53,593 bases of DNA from Roseiarcus sp049513815. GTDB taxonomy: Bacteria; Pseudomonadota; Alphaproteobacteria; Rhizobiales; Beijerinckiaceae. How positions within the stretch are numbered: position 1 is the first letter of the stretch; each line of letters begins with the position of its first letter. Position numbers and translations under genes: made by a program. Below the pieces are notes generated by a model that had not been told where the DNA came from, did not search any database, and saw only the letters and a list, made by a program, of their open reading frames with translations. Location: assembly GCA_049513815.1 (NCBI GenBank), contig JBEKVR010000011.1, positions 1 through 53,593 on the forward strand, written 5' to 3'. Positions 1 through 11,543 of this stretch are shown here, piece after piece.

Positions 1-1368
<1,368 letters not shown>

Positions 1369-1400
1369 TCGCCGGCGCGACAGCGCAACTGACGCAAAAT

Positions 1401-1440
1401 GGGGCCGCGAATCCGCCAGATTCGCGGCCCCTTCGCGTTT
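1401..1440 (+). terminator. Rho-independent terminator after lon
   Basis: A 13-bp perfect stem (1401-1413 with 1419-1431) closes a 5-nt loop and is followed by a T-rich tail (ttcgcgttt). It lies 32 nt after the lon stop, so lon is probably transcribed separately from hupB. Confidence 0.85.
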
Positions 1441-1642
1441 ATGCGCTGCGAATCGCCCGGAAGACCTACAATTTTGTGGGTTTGACGCCCGCTGAGCCTT
1501 GATTTCGCGCGCCCAATTGGCGAGCAATGGGCTCACCTCGGGCGTCGATTCGCCGGGGCGGGCGAGGGCCGGCTTCGGACCGACGGCGGCGGAAACGCGT
1601 GCGGCGTCGCAGTAACGTCGAAACTGGCAAAGGAGAGGCCAA

Positions 1643-1936
1643 ATGAACAAACTCGAGCTCGTCGAGCACATCGCGAAAGAAGCGGACTTGACGAAGGTGG
1701 CTGCGGCTGCGGCCTTGGAGGCTGCGCTCGACGGCGTGGCCAAGTCGCTCAAGAAGGGCGAGGAAGTTCGCCTCGTCGGCTTCGGCACGTTCTCGGTTCG
1801 CGAGCGCGCCGCCGGCAAGGGGCGCAACCCGGCGACCGGCAAGGAAATCAAGATCGCCGCGTCGAAGAACGCGCGTTTCAAGGCCGGCGCCGCCCTCAAG
1901 GCCGCGCTGAACAAGAAGGCGCCCGCCAAGAAGTGA
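1643..1936 (+). CDS. hupB: DNA-binding protein HU
   Basis: This is a 97-residue HU-type nucleoid protein, which bends and compacts DNA as a dimer. The N-terminus MNKLELVEHIAKEADL and the core segments VGFGTFSVRERAAGKGRNP and FKAGAALKAALN are those of the HU/IHF family. The GRNP segment is the DNA-minor-groove arm, and the end is lysine/alanine rich (NKKAPAKK). A clear Shine-Dalgarno (aaaggagagg) precedes the ATG. The gene is flanked by its own terminator downstream and the lon terminator upstream, so it is likely monocistronic. HU rather than IHF is inferred from overall sequence and from its position after lon. Confidence 0.96.
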   Translation: MNKLELVEHIAKEADLTKVAAAAALEAALDGVAKSLKKGEEVRLVGFGTFSVRERAAGKGRNPATGKEIKIAASKNARFKAGAALKAALNKKAPAKK

Positions 1937-1981
1937 GCGCTTCGGATGCGGCCGGTATGAGCCGCGATGCAACGAATTCGA

Positions 1982-2005
1982 GGGCGGCCCTGGGCCGCCC
2001 TTTTT
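1982..2005 (+). terminator. Rho-independent terminator after hupB
   Basis: A GC-only stem (gggcggc at 1982-1988 with gccgccc at 1994-2000) is followed directly by five T residues, 46 nt after the hupB stop. Confidence 0.85.
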
Positions 2006-2089
2006 GTCGCCGGCCGCCCGATCGGGCTTGGAATCGTCGGCAAGTCATGTACTTTGCCGAGGCAAAGACGACGCGCAAGCGATAATCCA

Positions 2090-2165
2090 GGGCGGTTAGC
2101 TCAGTTGGTAGAGCATCTCGCTTACACCGAGAGGGTCGGCGGTTCGAGCCCGTCACCGCCCACCA
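2090..2165 (+). tRNA. tRNA-Val (anticodon UAC)
   Basis: A 76-nt cloverleaf. The 7-bp acceptor stem is gggcggt/accgccc, the D-arm contains agctcagttggtagagc, the anticodon stem tctcg/cgaga closes the loop cttacac (anticodon TAC), and the T-arm contains ggttcgagcc. The 3' CCA is encoded in the DNA. Confidence 0.97.
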
Positions 2166-2179
2166 GCCCGCTCGGCGCG

Positions 2180-2842
2180 TTGGTCCGCGGCTGCGCGGCG
2201 CTGTCGGCCTTTTGCGCCGCGGCGGCGTGCGTGTGGCTCCTGGCCGCCTCTCCGGCGGCGGCCGAACAGGGGCCGATGACCTTTCGCTCGGTCAACTTCG
2301 ATTCGAACGACTGCGGCGCCAATTGCCCGCAGGTCGTTGTCGCCGACGGCGTCATCGAGGCCGAGACGCCGCAGGCGTTCGTCGATTTTGCCAAACAGGC
2401 GTCGCAATCCCAGCGGCTGCGCAGCGTCATTTTCATGAATTCGCCGGGCGGCAACGTCGTTGCGTCGATGGAGCTCGGCGCCGCCTTTCGCCGGCTGCGC
2501 GCTGCGGTGGTCGTCGCCGGCTTCGCCTCGGTCGGGTCGCGTTCGGGACCGGTCGCCGGTCAGTGTCTTTCGGCCTGCGTCTATGCGCTGATGGGCGCTG
2601 TGCAGCGGGTTGCGCCGCCAGAAAGCCGGCTTGGGCTGCACCGGATGTCGCTGGAGGCGCCGGGCGAGAACGGCGGCGGCCTCGCCGACAAGCGGCTGGT
2701 TGCGATCCTCGCTCGATATGCGGCGCAGATGGGCGTCAATCCGGCGATTGTCTGGCATGCCGAGTCGCAGACGCCTGGCACGCTGCACGTCCTTTCCCCG
2801 GCCGAAATCGCGCGTTGGCGCCTGGCTTCGACCCGATTCTGA
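2180..2842 (+). CDS. Periplasmic ClpP/crotonase-fold protein (COG3904-like)
   Basis: The frame is open back through the tRNA, so the real start must lie after 2165. The TTG at 2180 is the first usable codon and gives about 220 residues beginning with a basic-hydrophobic stretch that ends in ASPAAAEQ, a plausible signal peptide. The mature part shows the ClpP-like pattern: a glycine-rich strand (NSPGGNVVASMELG), then QCLSACVYALMG holding a serine at the position of a nucleophile, then a conserved LGLHRM. Proteins of this family are predicted exported proteases or degenerate relatives; the substrate is unknown. It is a single gene between two tRNAs. The start is uncertain. Confidence 0.75.
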   Translation: MVRGCAALSAFCAAAACVWLLAASPAAAEQGPMTFRSVNFDSNDCGANCPQVVVADGVIEAETPQAFVDFAKQASQSQRLRSVIFMNSPGGNVVASMELGAAFRRLRAAVVVAGFASVGSRSGPVAGQCLSACVYALMGAVQRVAPPESRLGLHRMSLEAPGENGGGLADKRLVAILARYAAQMGVNPAIVWHAESQTPGTLHVLSPAEIARWRLASTRF

Positions 2843-2922
2843 TCGGGCGCGCCGGCGCCGGCGCGGCGCCGCATCATGCTTGACTTGGCGGCGGCCGTGG
2901 CTTATCGGCTCGGCACCCTTGC

Positions 2923-2999
<77 letters not shown>

Positions 3000-3234
3000 T
3001 TTTCCCTGCCAAAGCGATGATTTCGGCGCTTGCGTCGCCGCCAGCGAGTTGGCCATTTACAAACGACAATTTGCGCGATTGGACAGCGCCCGAGGCGGGT
3101 TTCGTCTTGCGCGTCTCGCTGCGCTGCGATAGGCCTGCCAAGCTCGCGACGCGAGCCTGGCGGGGCCAGCCGCCGGGCGGAGCGGAGCGCGCTCGGCGGG
3201 TCGCCGCCGCTCGTGAAATCCCAGCGGAGGCCAC

Positions 3235-3600
3235 GTGCCTAGTCTAATCGCCGACTACCTGCCGCTCGTCGTCTTTATCGCTCTCAGCGCGCTGATCGGC
3301 GGCGCCTTGCTCGTCGCGCCGTTCATCGTCGCCTACAAGAACCCCGATCCGGAGAAGCTGTCTGCGTATGAGTGCGGCTTCAATCCGTTCGACGACGCGC
3401 GCATGAAGTTCGACGCGCGCTTCTATCTCGTCTCGCTGCTGTTCATCATCTTCGACCTCGAAGTGGCCTATCTCTTCCCGTGGGCGGTCGCGTTCCACGA
3501 CATCGGCGCCTTCGGCTTCTGGTCGATGATCCTGTTTCTTGCGGTGCTGACGATCGGCTTCGTCTACGAGTGGAGCAAGGGGGCCCTCGAATGGGATTGA
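3235..3600 (+). CDS. nuoA: NADH-quinone oxidoreductase subunit A
   Basis: A 121-residue membrane subunit of respiratory complex I with three transmembrane helices. The loop between helices 1 and 2 holds the conserved YECGFNPF segment, whose cysteine lies near the quinone channel. The start is GTG at 3235, with gcggaggcc just upstream. It is the first gene of the nuo operon and overlaps nuoB by 10 nt. Length and order match other Hyphomicrobiales. Confidence 0.97.
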   Translation: MPSLIADYLPLVVFIALSALIGGALLVAPFIVAYKNPDPEKLSAYECGFNPFDDARMKFDARFYLVSLLFIIFDLEVAYLFPWAVAFHDIGAFGFWSMILFLAVLTIGFVYEWSKGALEWD

Positions 3601-4166
3601 CCGCGGGCCCCATCGTCGCGCCGGCGCCGCGCGGAATCCTTGATCCGTCGACCGGCAAGCCGGTCGGCGCCGACGACCGGTTCTTCGGCGAAGTCGACGC
3701 CAACCTCGCCGACAAGGGCTTTCTCGTCACCTCGACCGACGAGTTGATCCAATGGGCGCGCGCCGGCTCGCTGATGTGGATGACCTTCGGTCTCGCCTGC
3801 TGCGCGGTCGAGATGATGCAGCTGTCGATGCCGCGCTACGACGTCGAGCGCTTCGGATTCGCGCCGCGCGGCAGCCCGCGCCAGTCGGACGTGATGATCG
3901 TCGCCGGCACGCTGACCAACAAAATGGCCCCTGCGCTGCGCAAGGTCTACGACCAGATGCCGGAGCCGCGCTACGTCATTTCGATGGGCTCGTGCGCCAA
4001 TGGCGGCGGCTACTATCACTATTCCTATTCGGTGGTGCGCGGCTGCGACCGCGTCGTGCCGGTCGACATCTATGTTCCTGGGTGCCCGCCGACAGCGGAA
4101 GCTCTGCTCTACGGCGTGCTGATGCTGCAGAAGAAGATCCGCCGCACGGGAACGATCGAACGATAA
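3591..4166 (+). CDS. nuoB: NADH-quinone oxidoreductase subunit B
   Basis: A 191-residue peripheral-arm subunit that carries cluster N2, the last Fe-S centre before quinone. The four ligands are visible: adjacent Cys70 and Cys71 (GLACCAVEMMQ), Cys135 (GSCANGGG) and Cys165 (VPGCPPT). The ATG at 3591 overlaps the nuoA stop; the frame stays open further upstream, but that stretch is inside nuoA. About 100 nt without a gene separate it from nuoC. Confidence 0.97.
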   Translation: MGLTAGPIVAPAPRGILDPSTGKPVGADDRFFGEVDANLADKGFLVTSTDELIQWARAGSLMWMTFGLACCAVEMMQLSMPRYDVERFGFAPRGSPRQSDVMIVAGTLTNKMAPALRKVYDQMPEPRYVISMGSCANGGGYYHYSYSVVRGCDRVVPVDIYVPGCPPTAEALLYGVLMLQKKIRRTGTIER

Positions 4167-4266
4167 TAACGACGGCCTGCCGGGGGCGGGCCGCAGGGGG
4201 CTTCAATGACGCGGGCCCGCTTCCGCTGCGGACGGAGGCGTGCGGTCGCTGAATCGGACGGGGTCG

Positions 4267-4860
4267 ATGGACGACGGGTTGAAAGCGATTGGCGACAAAG
4301 CGCTGGCGAGCCTGCCCGGCGCCGTGCTCGCGGTCCATGACGCTTATGGCGAACTGACGCTCGAGGCGGAGGCGGCGCGCGTCGTCGAAGTGCTGACCTT
4401 CCTGCGCGACGATCCCGACTGTCAGTTCTTCTGCTTCACCGACTTGAGCGGCGTCGACTATCCGCAGCGCGAGAAGCGCTTCGACGTCGTCTATCTGCTG
4501 CTGTCGCCCAAGCTCAACCGCCGCATCCGGGTCAAGATCGCGACCGCCGAAACGGCGCCATCGATCGTGTCGGTCTTTCCCGCCGCCGACTGGTACGAGC
4601 GCGAAGCCTACGACATGTTCGGCATCCTGTTCGACGGGCATCCCGATCTTCGCCGCATCCTCACCGACTATGGCTTCGACGGCCATCCGCTGCGCAAGGA
4701 CTTCCCGATGACCGGCTTCGTCGAGGTGCGTTACGACGACGAAGAGAAGCGGGTGCGCTACGAGCCGGTCAAGCTCACTCAGGAATTCCGCCAGTTCGAT
4801 TTCCTCAGCCCCTGGGAAGGCGCGCCGCTGCCCGGAGACGAGAAGGCGAAGCCGCAATGA
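4267..4860 (+). CDS. nuoC: NADH-quinone oxidoreductase subunit C
   Basis: A 197-residue 30-kDa-type subunit of the complex I connecting arm. The family signature is present as YEREAYDMFGI followed by GHPDLRRIL. I chose ATG 4267 (MDDGLKAIGD) because a GTG at 4240 has its purine-rich tract too close, and the N-terminus from 4267 looks like the family. The stop overlaps the nuoD start (ATGA). NuoC and NuoD are separate here, not fused as in enterobacteria. Confidence 0.95.
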   Translation: MDDGLKAIGDKALASLPGAVLAVHDAYGELTLEAEAARVVEVLTFLRDDPDCQFFCFTDLSGVDYPQREKRFDVVYLLLSPKLNRRIRVKIATAETAPSIVSVFPAADWYEREAYDMFGILFDGHPDLRRILTDYGFDGHPLRKDFPMTGFVEVRYDDEEKRVRYEPVKLTQEFRQFDFLSPWEGAPLPGDEKAKPQ

Positions 4861-6047
4861 CCGAGCACTCTCTCCGCAACTTCTCGATCAATTTCGGGCC
4901 GCAGCATCCGGCGGCGCACGGCGTGCTGCGCTTGGTGCTGGAGCTCGACGGCGAGGTGGTCGAGCGCGTCGATCCGCATATCGGCCTGCTGCATCGCGGC
5001 ACCGAGAAGCTGATGGAGGCGCGCACCTACCTGCAGAACGTGCCCTATCTCGACCGGCTCGACTACGTCGCGCCGATGAATCAGGAGCACGCCTACGCGC
5101 TGGCGGTCGAAAAGCTGCTCGGCGTCACCGTGCCGCGCCGCGCCCAGCTCATCCGCGTGCTTTACAGCGAGATCGGCCGGCTGCTGTCGCACCTGCTCAA
5201 CGTCACCACCCAGGCGATGGACGTCGGCGCGCTGACGCCGCCGCTGTGGGGCTTCGAAGAGCGCGAGAAGCTGATGGTGTTCTATGAGCGCGCCAGCGGC
5301 GCGCGCATGCACTCCGCCTACTTCCGCCCCGGCGGCGTGCATCAGGACCTGCCGCCGCAGCTCATCGACGACATTTACGCATTCTGCGATCCGTTCCTGA
5401 AGGTCTGCGACGATCTCGAGACGCTGCTGACCGGCAACCGCATCTTCAAGCAGCGCAACGTCGACATCGCCGTCGTCACGCTCGAACAGGCGTGGGCCTG
5501 GGGCTTCTCCGGCGTGATGGTGCGCGGCTCGGGCGCGGCGTGGGACCTGCGCAAGGCGCAGCCCTACGAGTGCTACGAGGAGATGGATTTCGACATCCCG
5601 GTCGGCAAGAACGGCGACTGCTACGACCGCTACCTCATCCGCATGGAGGAGATGCGTCAGTCGATCAAGATCATGAAGCAGTGTTGCGACAAGCTGCAGT
5701 CGGCGAGCGGGCAGGGGCCGGTCGTCACCGATGACGGCAAGATCACGCCGCCGCGCCGCGGCGAGATGAAGCGCTCGATGGAAGCGCTCATCCATCACTT
5801 CAAGCTCTACACCGAGGGTTACAAGGTTCCGGCCGGCGAAGTCTACGCCGCGGTCGAGGCGCCGAAGGGCGAGTTCGGCGTCTATCTCGTTTCCGACGGC
5901 TCCAACAAACCCTATCGCGTCAAGCTGCGCGCGCCGGGCTTCGCCCATCTGCAGGCGATGGACTTCCTCTGCCGCAAGCACATGCTGGCCGACGTCAGCG
6001 CGATCCTCGGATCGATCGACATCGTTTTCGGCGACGTCGACCGATGA
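4857..6047 (+). CDS. nuoD: NADH-quinone oxidoreductase subunit D
   Basis: A 396-residue 49-kDa subunit that, with NuoB, forms the quinone-reduction site. It begins with the conserved FGPQHPAAHGVLRL, and the segments HIGLLHRGTEKL, YLDRLDYV and DPSFG-like DIVFGDVDR at the end are typical. It is a relative of the [NiFe]-hydrogenase large subunit but lacks metal-binding cysteine pairs. The start overlaps the nuoC stop by 4 nt, and its own stop overlaps the next small ORF. Confidence 0.97.
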   Translation: MTEHSLRNFSINFGPQHPAAHGVLRLVLELDGEVVERVDPHIGLLHRGTEKLMEARTYLQNVPYLDRLDYVAPMNQEHAYALAVEKLLGVTVPRRAQLIRVLYSEIGRLLSHLLNVTTQAMDVGALTPPLWGFEEREKLMVFYERASGARMHSAYFRPGGVHQDLPPQLIDDIYAFCDPFLKVCDDLETLLTGNRIFKQRNVDIAVVTLEQAWAWGFSGVMVRGSGAAWDLRKAQPYECYEEMDFDIPVGKNGDCYDRYLIRMEEMRQSIKIMKQCCDKLQSASGQGPVVTDDGKITPPRRGEMKRSMEALIHHFKLYTEGYKVPAGEVYAAVEAPKGEFGVYLVSDGSNKPYRVKLRAPGFAHLQAMDFLCRKHMLADVSAILGSIDIVFGDVDR

Positions 6048-6256
6048 CCGTCATCGAGTCCCTCAAGCGCCGCGCGCGCTTTCTCGTCGCCGGCTTTCTC
6101 TCGTTTCTCGTCGTGCTGGCGGCGATCCGTTGGTCGGGCGGCGAGCCGTTGTTGCAGCCGGCCGGCGACATCGGATTGATCATCGGTTTCGTTTTCGTCG
6201 CCGGCTTCTTCGTCGTCAGCGACACGTACCGCGGCCCAAGCGGGGGCGCGCCGTGA
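6044..6256 (+). CDS. Small two-helix membrane protein inside the nuo operon
   Basis: A 70-residue ORF whose ATG overlaps the nuoD stop by 4 nt, the arrangement of a translated, coupled gene. A basic N-terminus (MTVIESLKRRARF) is followed by two hydrophobic stretches at about residues 14-27 and 42-58 and a short polar tail. I do not recognise a named family. Its place between nuoD and nuoE suggests an assembly or accessory role for complex I, but that is inference only. It could also be a neutral local insertion, although the overlap argues for real expression. Confidence 0.75.
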   Translation: MTVIESLKRRARFLVAGFLSFLVVLAAIRWSGGEPLLQPAGDIGLIIGFVFVAGFFVVSDTYRGPSGGAP

Positions 6257-6305
6257 TCGCCGCCGCCCACCCGCGACGCATGAACAGAATTGGGGTCGAC
6301 TAAGC

Positions 6306-6947
6306 ATGTCCGTTCGCCGTCTTGCCGAGGTTCAGCCCGCGAGCTTCGCCTTCACGCCGGAAAACCAGGCGTGGGCGGAGCGGGAGATCGCCAAGTATCC
6401 GCCCGGCCGTCAGGCGTCGGCGATCATCTCGCTGTTGTGGCGCGCGCAGGCGCAGCACGACTATTGGCTGCCCAAGCCGGCGATCGAGACCGTCGCCGAT
6501 ATGCTCGGCATGCCCTACATCCGCGCGCTCGAGGTCGCGACCTTCTACACCATGTTCAACCTCGAGCCGGTCGGCCGTCACCACGTCCAGGTCTGCGGCA
6601 CGACACCCTGCGTTCTTCGCGGCGCCGAGGACATCAAGCGGGTCTGCCGCAGCCGCATCGGGTCGGAAGGCAAGGTCACCGGCGACGGCAAGCTGTCGTG
6701 GGTCGAGACCGAGTGCCTGGGCGCCTGCTGCAACGCGCCGGCGGTGCAGATCAATGACGAGTATTACGAGGACCTGACGACGGCGAATTTCGCCAAGCTG
6801 CTCGACGACCTCGCCGCCGACCGGCCGGTCAAGACCGGCTCGCAGACGGGGCGGGCTTCGTCCGAGCCGCAGGGCGGGCCGCTGACGGCGCTGACGACGC
6901 TCTACGGCGCCGACGGCAAGAGCGGGCCGGCTTCGGTCAAAGGGTGA
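6306..6947 (+). CDS. nuoE: NADH-quinone oxidoreductase subunit E
   Basis: A 213-residue 24-kDa-type flavoprotein partner that binds the [2Fe-2S] cluster N1a. The thioredoxin-like part contains the ligand cysteines in VCGTTPCVLRG and TECLGACCNAPAV. The N-terminal helical part (FTPENQAWAEREIAKYP, then EVATFYTMFNLEP) is typical. The C-terminal tail of about 50 residues beyond the last conserved segment is polar and low in complexity, as in other alphaproteobacteria. It lies 49 nt after the small membrane ORF. Confidence 0.96.
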   Translation: MSVRRLAEVQPASFAFTPENQAWAEREIAKYPPGRQASAIISLLWRAQAQHDYWLPKPAIETVADMLGMPYIRALEVATFYTMFNLEPVGRHHVQVCGTTPCVLRGAEDIKRVCRSRIGSEGKVTGDGKLSWVETECLGACCNAPAVQINDEYYEDLTTANFAKLLDDLAADRPVKTGSQTGRASSEPQGGPLTALTTLYGADGKSGPASVKG

Positions 6948-6965
6948 AGGCGGGAACATCCAGCG

Positions 6966-8270
<1,305 letters not shown>

Positions 8271-8274
8271 GGCC

Positions 8275-10341
8275 ATGAGCAAGATCATCATCGACGGCAA
8301 AGAAGTCGACGTTCCGCCGGAATACACGCTGCTCCAGGCGTGCGAGACCGCGGGCGCCGAAGTGCCGCGGTTCTGCTTCCACGAGCGCCTGTCGGTCGCC
8401 GGCAATTGCCGCATGTGCATGGTCGAGGTCAAAGGCGGCCCGCCCAAGCCGACCGCGTCCTGCGCGATGGCGGTCAAGGACCTGCGTCCCGGCCCGAACG
8501 GCGAGCCGCCGGTGGTGCTGACGAAGTCGCCGATGGCGCGCAAGGCGCGCAAGAGCGCGCTCGAGTTCCTGCTGATCAACCACCCGCTCGACTGCCCGAT
8601 CTGCGACCAGGGCGGCGAATGCGACCTGCAAGACCAGACGATGGGCTACGGCGCCGATTCGTCGCGCTTCGCCGAGAACAAACGCGCGGTCGAGGACAAG
8701 TACATCGGCGTTCTCGTCAAGACGTCGATGAACCGCTGCATCCACTGCACGCGCTGCGTCCGCTTCGCCACCGAGGTCGCCGGCGTGCCCGAGCTCGGCG
8801 CCATGGGCCGCGGCGAGGATATGGAGATCACCACCTATCTCGAGCGGGCGATGACCTCCGAGCTGCAGGCCAACGTCGCCGACCTCTGCCCGGTCGGCGC
8901 GTTGACCCATCGCCCGACCACGTTCCATGCGCGGCCGTGGGAATATGTAAAGACCGAGTCGGTCGACGTGATGGACGCGCTCGGCTCGGCGATCCGCATC
9001 GACTCGCGCGGCCGCGAGGTCGTGCGCATCCTGCCGCGCGTCAACGAGGCGGTGAACGAGGAGTGGATCTCCGACAAGACCCGCCATGTCGTCGACGGCC
9101 TCAAGACCCAGCGGCTCGACCGGCCTTACGTGCGGGTCGACGGCAAGCTGAAGCCGGCGACCTGGGGCGAAGCCTTCGCCGCGATCGCCGCCAAGGCCAA
9201 GGCGACGACGCCGTCGCGCATCGGCGCGATCGTCGGCGATCTCGCCAGCGTCGAGGAAATGTTCGCCCTCAAGGGGCTGATGGACAAGCTCGGCGTCGCG
9301 AGCGTCGACTGCCGTCAGGACGGCGCCAAGCTCGATCCCAAGCTCGGCCGCGCCTCCTATCTCTTCAATTCGACGATCGCCGGCATCGACGAGGCCGACG
9401 CGATCCTGATCATCGGCTCGAACCCGCGCCTCGAGGCGCCGGTGCTCAACGCTCGCATCCGCAAGCGTTGGGTCAAGGGCGATTGCCTGATCGGCGTCGT
9501 CGGCGAGAAGGCCGACCTGACATACAGCTACAATTATCTCGGCGCTGGGCCGGACGCGCTCGCCGCCTTCGCCGAGCACCCGCCCGCCAACAAGACGAAG
9601 CCGATGATCATCCTCGGCGCCGGCGCGGTCGCGCGCATCGACGGGGCGGCGGTGCTGTCGCTCGCCGCCAAGGCGGCGCTGTCGCTCGGCGTGGTCAAGG
9701 ACGGCTGGAACGGCTTCAACATTCTCCATGGCGCGGCGTCGCGCGTCGGCGGTCTCGACCTCGGCCTCGTTCCGGGCGAGGGCGGGCTCGACGCGATGGC
9801 GATGGCGAAGGCCGGCGCGGTCGATCTGCTGTTCAGTCTCGGGGCCGACGAAATCGACATCGAGCGCGGCGCCTTCGTCGTCTACGTCGGCACGCACGGC
9901 GACCGCGGCGCGCATCGCGCCGACGTCATCCTGCCCGGCGCCGCCTATCCCGAGAAGACGGGCGTCTACGTCAACACCGAGGGTCGGCCGCAATTCGCCG
10001 AGCGCGCGGTGTTCCCGCCCGGCGACGCGCGCGAAGACTGGGCGATCCTGCGCGCGCTGTCCGACGCGCTCGGCGCGCGGCTGCCCTACGATTCGCTTGT
10101 CGCCCTGCGCGCCGCGCTCGCCGCCGCGCATCCCGACCTGGTCAAATACGACGTCGTCGCGCCGGCCGACCAAAGCGTCTTTGCCGCGCTCGCCGCCAGC
10201 GGCGGCGCGCTCGAGCGGGCGCCGTTCGCCTCGCCTGTCGCCGATTTCTATCTCACCAACCCGATCGCGCGCGCCTCCCGGGTCATGGCTGAATGCTCGG
10301 CTTTGCGCGCCCGTGGCCCGTCTCTCCAGGCGGCGGAGTAG
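8275..10341 (+). CDS. nuoG: NADH-quinone oxidoreductase subunit G
   Basis: A 688-residue 75-kDa subunit. The N-terminal ferredoxin-like part holds the [2Fe-2S] ligands (CFHERLSVAGNCRMC), then the His/Cys [4Fe-4S] site (HPLDCPICDQGGECDLQD) and the MNRCIHCTRCVRF cluster. A molybdopterin-oxidoreductase-like domain follows. The enzyme passes electrons from NuoF towards NuoI. It starts 4 nt after the nuoF stop. Confidence 0.97.
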   Translation: MSKIIIDGKEVDVPPEYTLLQACETAGAEVPRFCFHERLSVAGNCRMCMVEVKGGPPKPTASCAMAVKDLRPGPNGEPPVVLTKSPMARKARKSALEFLLINHPLDCPICDQGGECDLQDQTMGYGADSSRFAENKRAVEDKYIGVLVKTSMNRCIHCTRCVRFATEVAGVPELGAMGRGEDMEITTYLERAMTSELQANVADLCPVGALTHRPTTFHARPWEYVKTESVDVMDALGSAIRIDSRGREVVRILPRVNEAVNEEWISDKTRHVVDGLKTQRLDRPYVRVDGKLKPATWGEAFAAIAAKAKATTPSRIGAIVGDLASVEEMFALKGLMDKLGVASVDCRQDGAKLDPKLGRASYLFNSTIAGIDEADAILIIGSNPRLEAPVLNARIRKRWVKGDCLIGVVGEKADLTYSYNYLGAGPDALAAFAEHPPANKTKPMIILGAGAVARIDGAAVLSLAAKAALSLGVVKDGWNGFNILHGAASRVGGLDLGLVPGEGGLDAMAMAKAGAVDLLFSLGADEIDIERGAFVVYVGTHGDRGAHRADVILPGAAYPEKTGVYVNTEGRPQFAERAVFPPGDAREDWAILRALSDALGARLPYDSLVALRAALAAAHPDLVKYDVVAPADQSVFAALAASGGALERAPFASPVADFYLTNPIARASRVMAECSALRARGPSLQAAE

Positions 10342-10348
10342 GACGAAG

Positions 10349-11515
10349 ATGACCAGCGCCACGCCCTCCCAACCTGTCCAGACGAACTGGCCGCGCCTGT
10401 TCCTCGCCGTCGCGGGCGTCATCGTCGTCGCCGCGGTTCTGATCGCGCTCTACGCTTTCTTCTTCGACGGCGGCGCGGCCGCGTTCGGCCGTTGGATGCA
10501 CGCCTCCGCGCTCGGCGTCTTCGTTCGCTACGTCCTCGAGGGCCTGCTGCTGCTGGTCTGCATCCTGATTTCGACCGCGGTGCTGATTTACGCCGAACGC
10601 AAGATCTGGGGTTCGATCCATCTGCGCCGCGGGCCGAACGTCGTCGGGCCGTGGGGCGTGCTGCAGCCGTTCGCCGACTTCCTCAAGTTCATCCTCAAGG
10701 AGCCGATCATCCCCGCCGGCGCCAACAAGGGGGTGTTCGTCTTTGCGCCGCTCGTCTCGGTGACGCTCGCGCTCGCCGCCTGGGCGGTGATCCCGGTCGC
10801 CGACGGCTGGGCGATCGCCAACATCAACGTCGGCGTCCTCTATCTGTTCGCGGTTTCGTCGCTCGGCGTCTACGGCGTGATCATGGCCGTCTGGGCGTCG
10901 AACTCGAAGTACCCGCTGATGTCGGCGCTGCGCGTCGCGGCGCAGATGGTGTCGTACGAAGTTTCGATCGGCTTCGTCATCGTCACCGTCCTGTTGTGCG
11001 CCGGCTCGCTCAATCTGACCGACATCGTCCACGCCCAGGACACGAACTTCGGCCTGCTCGGCTGGTACTGGCTGCCGCTGCTGCCGATGTTCGTCATCTT
11101 CTTCGTCTCGGCGCTGGCCGAGACCAACCGGCCGCCGTTCGACCTCGCCGAGGCGGAGTCGGAGCTGGTCGCCGGCTACATGGTCGAATACTCGGCCTCG
11201 CTGTTCCTGCTGCAGTTCCTCACCGAACTCGTCGCCATCCTGACGATGTCGTCGATGACGACGATCTTCTTCCTCGGCGGCTGGTTGTCGCCGTTGCCGT
11301 TCGCGCCGTTGACCTGGATCCCGGGAATCGTCTGGTTCCTCGCCAAGGCGTGGTGCGTCGTGTTCATGTTCAGCTTCGTCAAGGCCTTCGTGCCGCGCTA
11401 CCGCTACGACCAACTCATGCGTCTCGGCTGGAAGGTGTTTCTGCCGATTTCGCTGTTCATGGTGGTGCTGGTCGCCGGCGTGCTCGAGGCGACGGGGTGG
11501 GGAGTTCATCATTGA
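10349..11515 (+). CDS. nuoH: NADH-quinone oxidoreductase subunit H
   Basis: A 388-residue membrane subunit with eight or more predicted helices, located at the junction of the membrane and peripheral arms next to the quinone chamber. Family segments seen are YAERKIWGSIHLRRGPN, QPFADFLKFILKEP, ETNRPPFDLAEAESELV and the Arg-rich end VPRYRYDQLMRLGWK. The open frame extends much further upstream inside nuoG; ATG 10349, 8 nt after the nuoG stop, is the sensible start. Confidence 0.97.
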   Translation: MTSATPSQPVQTNWPRLFLAVAGVIVVAAVLIALYAFFFDGGAAAFGRWMHASALGVFVRYVLEGLLLLVCILISTAVLIYAERKIWGSIHLRRGPNVVGPWGVLQPFADFLKFILKEPIIPAGANKGVFVFAPLVSVTLALAAWAVIPVADGWAIANINVGVLYLFAVSSLGVYGVIMAVWASNSKYPLMSALRVAAQMVSYEVSIGFVIVTVLLCAGSLNLTDIVHAQDTNFGLLGWYWLPLLPMFVIFFVSALAETNRPPFDLAEAESELVAGYMVEYSASLFLLQFLTELVAILTMSSMTTIFFLGGWLSPLPFAPLTWIPGIVWFLAKAWCVVFMFSFVKAFVPRYRYDQLMRLGWKVFLPISLFMVVLVAGVLEATGWGVHH

Positions 11516-11543
11516 CTGAGCCGAGCAACCACCGGAGCCGCCC

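Noticed and set aside
1967..2179. 5' extension of the ClpP-fold ORF through tRNA-Val
   Set aside because: It would translate the tRNA gene and the hupB terminator; the real start must be after 2165.
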